Of a stretch of 64,000 bases of DNA, positions 60,024-64,000 are shown piece by piece. Position 1 is the first letter of the stretch. Each line of letters begins with the position of its first letter. The position numbers and the translations under genes are program-made. The DNA comes from RGIG7378 sp045588325 (GTDB lineage Bacteria; Bacillota; Clostridia; RGIG7378). The DNA lies in NCBI GenBank assembly GCA_045588325.1, contig JAZNEA010000057.1:1-64000 (forward strand), given 5' to 3'. The notes beneath the pieces are model-generated. The model was not told the origin of the DNA. It saw only the letters and a program-made list of their open reading frames with translations, and made no database searches.

Positions 60024-60068
60024 ACATATTGGTAATGGGTGTGTTATAATGAGTTTAAATTTGTCGAA
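60021..60068 (+). promoter_or_regulatory. Promoter with a Spo0A-box-like site before the PAP2 gene
   Basis: TTTACA (60021-60026), an 18-bp spacer and TATAAT (60045-60050). TGTCGAA at 60062-60068 lies just downstream of the -10, where Spo0A would repress. The -35 overlaps the tRNA terminator T-run. Confidence 0.5.
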
Positions 60069-60089
60069 ACCATTTAGAGGATATATACA

Positions 60090-60551
60090 ATGAACTGGCT
60101 TGTAGATCTAATATTGAATCCCTTTCTGAGCACTGCCATATCGTCATGGCTGATTGCCCAGCTACTAAAATTGGTTATTCACACAGCTGTCAATAAAAAG
60201 TTTGCTATAGAGAGGCTGTTTGGCGACGGAGGCATGCCCAGCGGACACTCGGCTACAGTTGTTTCGTTGGCAACCATGGCTGCCCTCACATATGGACCAG
60301 CGTCGTTTGAATTTGCTGCCACATTTGTGTTGGCTACTATAGTTTGCCACGATGCAATGGGAGTTCGACTGGAGACAGGCAAGCAGGCCATGCTGATTAA
60401 CGAGATTATCGAGTCGTTTGACCTGTTGGCCTCGGAGAAACTGCCAGAGGTTAAGCTCAAAGAGTTGGTTGGTCATACACCGCTGCAGGTGGTGGCAGGA
60501 TCCATCCTCGGCATTATAAATGCAGTGATTATGTATTATTGGGTATTTTGA
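60090..60551 (+). CDS. Divergent PAP2-family membrane protein (DUF212)
   Basis: A 153-residue protein with about four helices. The conserved core GDGGMPSGHSATVVSLATM is a phosphatase-like PSGHS motif, as in acid phosphatases that act on undecaprenyl or phospholipid phosphates. The family is common in Firmicutes and photosynthetic organisms; biochemical function is not settled. A good SD (AGAGG) and a terminator flank it. Confidence 0.85.
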   Translation: MNWLVDLILNPFLSTAISSWLIAQLLKLVIHTAVNKKFAIERLFGDGGMPSGHSATVVSLATMAALTYGPASFEFAATFVLATIVCHDAMGVRLETGKQAMLINEIIESFDLLASEKLPEVKLKELVGHTPLQVVAGSILGIINAVIMYYWVF

Positions 60552-60557
60552 TATGAG

Positions 60558-60586
60558 CACTCCCGGGAGAACGGGGGTGTTTTTTT
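60558..60586 (+). terminator. Terminator of the PAP2-like gene
   Basis: CACTCCCG (60558-60565) pairs with CGGGGGTG (60572-60579), followed by seven T. Confidence 0.85.
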
Positions 60587-60615
60587 GTGGTTGTCTCAAC
60601 CACCCCACACAAATC

Positions 60616-60642
60616 AAAAGCCGTCGGGATCAACTCGACGGC
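60616..60642 (-). terminator. Terminator of the PHP gene (minus strand)
   Basis: GCCGTCG/CGACGGC (60620-60642) forms a stem, and on the minus strand it is followed by TTTTGATTT. Confidence 0.6.
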
Positions 60643-60648
60643 CTTGTT

Positions 60649-61326
60649 TTACAGTTTTAATTCAAATTTCCCACTCCTTAGCACCTTGGCCAGTTCCTGG
60701 GTGGTGTGCACCCTATGCTCCAGCACCACGCCGTTGGCATCGTCAAAGTTTGTGTCGTGCCAGTCGCTGCCGGCTATGGCGATCAGCCCCTCGGGCGAGA
60801 GTCGCGTCATGGCCTCCTGATTCTCCAGCGGGGTGTTGCTCCTGTTGTATCCCTCAAATCCATCCACCAGATCGATCATGCCAGGCATGGGCATTGGCCA
60901 TGGGATATATGATTTTGTTCTGAAGGGGTGAGCGAATGCAATAAATCCGCCTGCGCCTCTCACAACCTCACTCCATGTGGGCAGGTCTGCAGCTCTGAGC
61001 TCTGGATGTTCCAGCAGGAACTCCGGATCTATGCCGTACACCAGGGCCTCCTTGCCTCTGGCGTAGCCCTGTTCCACTCCAAACAGCAGGTCAAAGTCCA
61101 ATTCCCTGGCTGTTTTTAGCCCCTCATAGTAGCAGGAGCAGAATTCCTCTACCAGCTGTTCCCAGGGCAGGCCTATGTCAACAGAAGTGTTGCCGCCGGT
61201 AAAGTGATTGGTCACTACAGCTCCTGTAAAACCCACCTCTTTGTATCTGCGGATCATGTCGTGAATGGATGAGTGGGCGCATTTGCTGCCCTCCATGGTA
61301 TGCATATGCAGTTCGTACAGGTACAT
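60649..61326 (-). CDS. PHP-domain phosphoesterase
   Basis: A 225-residue protein of the polymerase-and-histidinol-phosphatase superfamily. Metal-binding motifs are YELHMHTMEGSKCAH near the N terminus, FGVEQGYARG, AFAHPFRT and SDWHD. The substrate is unknown. It lies just 15 bp from the HAD gene on the same strand, and the two are probably co-transcribed. The SD AAGGAGA precedes the ATG. Confidence 0.85.
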   Translation of the reverse strand: MYLYELHMHTMEGSKCAHSSIHDMIRRYKEVGFTGAVVTNHFTGGNTSVDIGLPWEQLVEEFCSCYYEGLKTARELDFDLLFGVEQGYARGKEALVYGIDPEFLLEHPELRAADLPTWSEVVRGAGGFIAFAHPFRTKSYIPWPMPMPGMIDLVDGFEGYNRSNTPLENQEAMTRLSPEGLIAIAGSDWHDTNFDDANGVVLEHRVHTTQELAKVLRSGKFELKL

Positions 61327-61341
61327 ATTCGTCTCCTTATC

Positions 61342-62052
61342 TTATATTTTGTCTGCTAAGTAGTTCAAAAGGTCATTCAGGCTGCCCTGGGGGTAATTTG
61401 CTATGTCCAGCCCCTTGCTGTTGATGAGGCAGTCGGTGACCAGGTATACCTCCATGCCAAGGTTGGATGCAATCATATCCTCGGCCACATCATTGCCCAC
61501 CATGAGGCACTCCTTGGGATCCAATCCCATCTTATCCAGTATCTCCTCGTAGTACTTGATGTTAGGCTTACAGAAGTGACTGTTCTCATAGGTGGTGACC
61601 AGGGCAAAATCCTCGCAGTCCAGCCCAGCCCATCTGATGCGGCTGTTGGTAGCAACCGCGGGGAACACAGGATTAGTGGCCAGTATGAGAGTTATCCCCT
61701 TGTCCTTCAGGAACTTTACCACCTGATTTGCCATGGGGTCGTATCCACATGCATTGGCAACCTCCTGGAACTTGTCCTGGTAGAACTCCTCAAAGATGGC
61801 CATATCGCTCTTTACCTGGTCGCCACACATGGATGTGATGGTCTGCCAGAACATATCCTCGTTGCTCAGGGTGCCGTCCGCCTTAATCACAGCCATGGTG
61901 CTGGCCCAGATGGACTTGACCAATGTTTCCGGCTCATATCCATGGGGTGCCATGTGCGCAGCCAGCTTGCCCATGTATGCCTTGAGAAATATTTCCTGGT
62001 CCATAGGAAGCAGCGTTCCGTCCAGGTCAAACAGTACTGTCTTGATGCTCAT
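61342..62052 (-). CDS. HAD-family phosphatase (subfamily IA)
   Basis: A 236-residue phosphatase. Motif I is FDLDGTLLPM (nucleophile D9), motif II is LATNP, motif III is the K of CKPN, and motif IV is VGNDVAEDM. An alpha-helical cap lies at residues ~15-90. Substrate is probably a small phosphorylated metabolite. The SD GGAGC precedes the ATG. It is paired with the PHP gene downstream. Confidence 0.85.
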   Translation of the reverse strand: MSIKTVLFDLDGTLLPMDQEIFLKAYMGKLAAHMAPHGYEPETLVKSIWASTMAVIKADGTLSNEDMFWQTITSMCGDQVKSDMAIFEEFYQDKFQEVANACGYDPMANQVVKFLKDKGITLILATNPVFPAVATNSRIRWAGLDCEDFALVTTYENSHFCKPNIKYYEEILDKMGLDPKECLMVGNDVAEDMIASNLGMEVYLVTDCLINSKGLDIANYPQGSLNDLLNYLADKI

Positions 62053-62225
62053 ATTTGCTCCTGAAAATAGGTTTTTGTCGGACGATTCTATCCTAATCTA
62101 AACTGCATGGTTTTTGCAAGAAAAATAGCAAAAATTTGGACAGATAATCTATTGACTTTATTAATAGGCGTTAGTATATTTCCCTTGATGATGAGAGCTT
62201 GACTATTAGGATTGCGCGGAGAGAT

Positions 62226-63620
62226 ATGAGAGGCTTTTTTAGCAAGTTTATTGGGGACAAGAACTTCTATCGCAGAGTGGTGGCGGTAACCTTGCCCATT
62301 ATGCTGCAGAACGTTATTACAAACTTTGTCAGCTTGCTGGACAATGTCATGGTTGGCCAGATAGGAACGGAGCAGATGACAGGTGTTTCCATCGTGAACC
62401 AGCTGCTCTTTGTGTTCAATCTGTGCATTTTTGGAGGCGTGGCAGGTCCGGGTATTTTCTCAGCTCAGTTCTCCGGCAAGGGGGATACCGACGGAGTCAG
62501 ATATAGCTTCAGAGCCAAGATTATTATGGCCATTGCTGTTACCGGTATATTTGTGACAGCGCTTATTCCGTGGCACGACCAGCTCATATCCCTCTTTATC
62601 CACCAGGGAGAGGAGAACCTGGATATGGTCGCCACACTGGCATTTGGCAAGCAGTACCTGTGGATTATGCTGCTGGGATTGCCGGCCTTTGCCTTGTCTA
62701 ATTGCTACGCCAGCACCCTTAGAGAGTGTGGAGAGACAGTACTCCCCATGAAGGCCGGAGTTGCTGCAGTTGTGATTAACTGCCTGCTGAACTACGTGCT
62801 GATTTTTGGCAAGCTGGGTGCTCCTCAGCTGGGCGTACAGGGCGCAGCTATTGCCACCGTCGTTTCCAGATATGTTGAGGTTGGCATTCTGATTGCCTGG
62901 ACACATATGAACAAGGCCAAGAATCCATTTATTGTTGGGGCATACAGGAGTTTGAGAGTTCCTAAGGCCCTGGCCCTGGACATTATTATCAAGGGAGCCC
63001 CCTTACTGATTAATGAGGGACTTTGGTCTGCAGGCATGACCATGCTCAACCAGTGCTATTCCACACGAGGACTGGAGGTGGTTTCGGCGGTTAATATATC
63101 ATCCACCGTTTCCAATCTGTTCTTCTGTGCATTCTTCGCCTTTGGCAATGCTGTTTCCATCATGGTGGGTCAGCTGTTAGGTGCAGGCGAACTGGAAAAG
63201 GCCAGAGACGAGGACCGCAAACTTATCGCCTGCTCAGTCATAACCAGTACGGTTATGGGCATAGTGTTGTTCCTGACAGCCCGTCATATTCCGGAGCTCT
63301 ACAACACCACACCCATGGTCAAGGAGATAGCCAGCCAATTCCTCATGGTCAACGCATTGTTTATGCCCATCAACGGCTTTATTCACACGGTGTATTTCAC
63401 CCTGAGGTGCGGAGGCAAGACTATCATCACATTCCTGTTTGATAGCGCGTTCACCTGGTGCCTGTGCGTTCCCGTTGCATTTGTGCTATCCAGGTTTACT
63501 GGCTTGTACGTTGTATACATTTTCCTGGCAGTATACAGTTGCGACCTTATTAAAACGGTAGTAGGATCTGTCCTTTTGAAAAAGGGCAGTTGGATTAACA
63601 ATCTTGTTGCAGAAAAGTAG
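62226..63620 (+). CDS. MATE-family efflux transporter
   Basis: A 464-residue, ~12-helix antiporter that exports toxic compounds or drugs using Na+ or H+. Conserved MATE blocks are IMLQNVITNFVSLLDNVMVGQIG and MLNQCYSTRGLEVVSAVNI. ATG 62226 is preferred over the upstream TTG because GGAGAG lies before it. A second MATE gene follows 14 bp later, suggesting a pair that may form heterodimers or be tandem paralogues. Confidence 0.88.
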   Translation: MRGFFSKFIGDKNFYRRVVAVTLPIMLQNVITNFVSLLDNVMVGQIGTEQMTGVSIVNQLLFVFNLCIFGGVAGPGIFSAQFSGKGDTDGVRYSFRAKIIMAIAVTGIFVTALIPWHDQLISLFIHQGEENLDMVATLAFGKQYLWIMLLGLPAFALSNCYASTLRECGETVLPMKAGVAAVVINCLLNYVLIFGKLGAPQLGVQGAAIATVVSRYVEVGILIAWTHMNKAKNPFIVGAYRSLRVPKALALDIIIKGAPLLINEGLWSAGMTMLNQCYSTRGLEVVSAVNISSTVSNLFFCAFFAFGNAVSIMVGQLLGAGELEKARDEDRKLIACSVITSTVMGIVLFLTARHIPELYNTTPMVKEIASQFLMVNALFMPINGFIHTVYFTLRCGGKTIITFLFDSAFTWCLCVPVAFVLSRFTGLYVVYIFLAVYSCDLIKTVVGSVLLKKGSWINNLVAEK

Positions 63621-63634
63621 GTTTACAAAGTAGT

Positions 63635-64000
63635 ATGAAGAGTTTGTTTAAAGAAAGACGAATCGTGGATATGACCGTGGGCAGCCCGCTGAGGTTGATT
63701 CTGGTGTTCGCTATCCCCATGTTCATGGGCAACATCTTCCAACAGTTGTACAATATCTTTGACACCATGGTGGCGGGATATGCTCTGGGAGATGACGTCA
63801 TCGCCGCTATCAGTTCCACCACACAGTTCTCGTTTTTGATTATCGGATTCGCCAATGGCATGAACAGCGGTTTTGGCATGATGATTGCCAGGGCATTTGG
63901 AAACAAGGACCCATATAAGGTTAAGCATACTGTGGCCATGGCACTGATTCTGAACACAGTTTCTGCTGTGATATTCACGACCCTGTCAGTGAGCCTCATG
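63635..64000 (+). CDS. Second MATE-family transporter, N-terminal part
   Basis: Only the first 122 residues are in the window. They read MTVGSPLRLILVFAIPMF and NIFQQLYNIFDTMVAGYALG, typical of the VinF/DinF-like MATE N terminus. It starts at ATG 63635, 14 bp after the preceding MATE gene, without a clear SD, so it may be translated by coupling. The gene continues beyond the window. Confidence 0.85.
   Translation, partial: MKSLFKERRIVDMTVGSPLRLILVFAIPMFMGNIFQQLYNIFDTMVAGYALGDDVIAAISSTTQFSFLIIGFANGMNSGFGMMIARAFGNKDPYKVKHTVAMALILNTVSAVIFTTLSVSLM

Overview
The window looks like the chromosome of a Gram-positive, spore-forming member of the Clostridia, plausibly near the Lachnospirales. This is inference from gene content. 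It carries an alpha/beta-type small acid-soluble spore protein, a YaaH-like LysM-GH18 cortex enzyme, several sequences matching the Spo0A box core TGTCGAA, a Tad pilus locus, BspA-type leucine-rich repeat proteins, Thr-Pro-rich secreted proteins, dimeric-type glycyl-tRNA synthetase and pyruvate phosphate dikinase. Most genes are on the + strand and packed with 1-20 bp overlaps.

Layout. 1-2.7 kb: end of a tad operon (CpaF/TadA tail, TadB, TadC, FHA protein). 3.0-9.6 kb: SRP RNA, dnaX, ybaB and recR in the usual Firmicutes order, then a DAP-decarboxylase-family gene, folD and a UvrD-like helicase, with a convergent SASP gene. 9.9-14.3 kb: two secreted envelope proteins (SH3b/NlpC-P60 and LRR). 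14.4-22.8 kb: comEC, holA, recJ, rsmE, yicC, a TIR-LRR gene and remA. 22.9-27.3 kb: rpoZ, glyQS and ppdK.

27.4-36.2 kb is an AT-rich accessory island of small genes. It holds two HTH regulators with their own operator-like repeats, an ankyrin-like protein, a 57-residue Met/Asp-rich peptide, ICE- or phage-like small proteins, immunity-like genes, a frameshifted RHS toxin remnant with a neighbouring immunity gene, a duplicated 33-bp sequence and a decayed IS3-family transposase. At its right edge (36.2-37.2 kb) is a fusion of a guanylate-kinase-like domain lacking a P-loop with a TIR domain.

37.2-42.5 kb holds envelope and secreted proteins (TVP38, SH3b-M14 carboxypeptidase, nucleotidyltransferase, polysaccharide deacetylase). 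42.7-58.7 kb is a housekeeping block: yerC, secA, a TPR membrane protein, thrC, an ACT regulator, hom, padR (reverse), prfA, Sua5/TsaC, dCMP deaminase, a WecA/TagO-like transferase, murA and a U32 peptidase. 58.7-64 kb: GH18 enzyme (reverse), tRNA-Ala(CGC), a PAP2-like protein, PHP and HAD proteins (reverse) and two MATE transporters, the second cut by the window end.

The most unusual signal is a pair of TIR proteins. One, TIR-LRR, sits between yicC and remA in a cluster where gmk is missing from its common place. The other, about 15 kb away, carries a guanylate-kinase-like domain. They are candidate components of an undescribed NAD-linked defence or signalling system; this link is inference. 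The second notable signal is the compact island cassette at 27.5-30.1 kb, with its palindromic operators.
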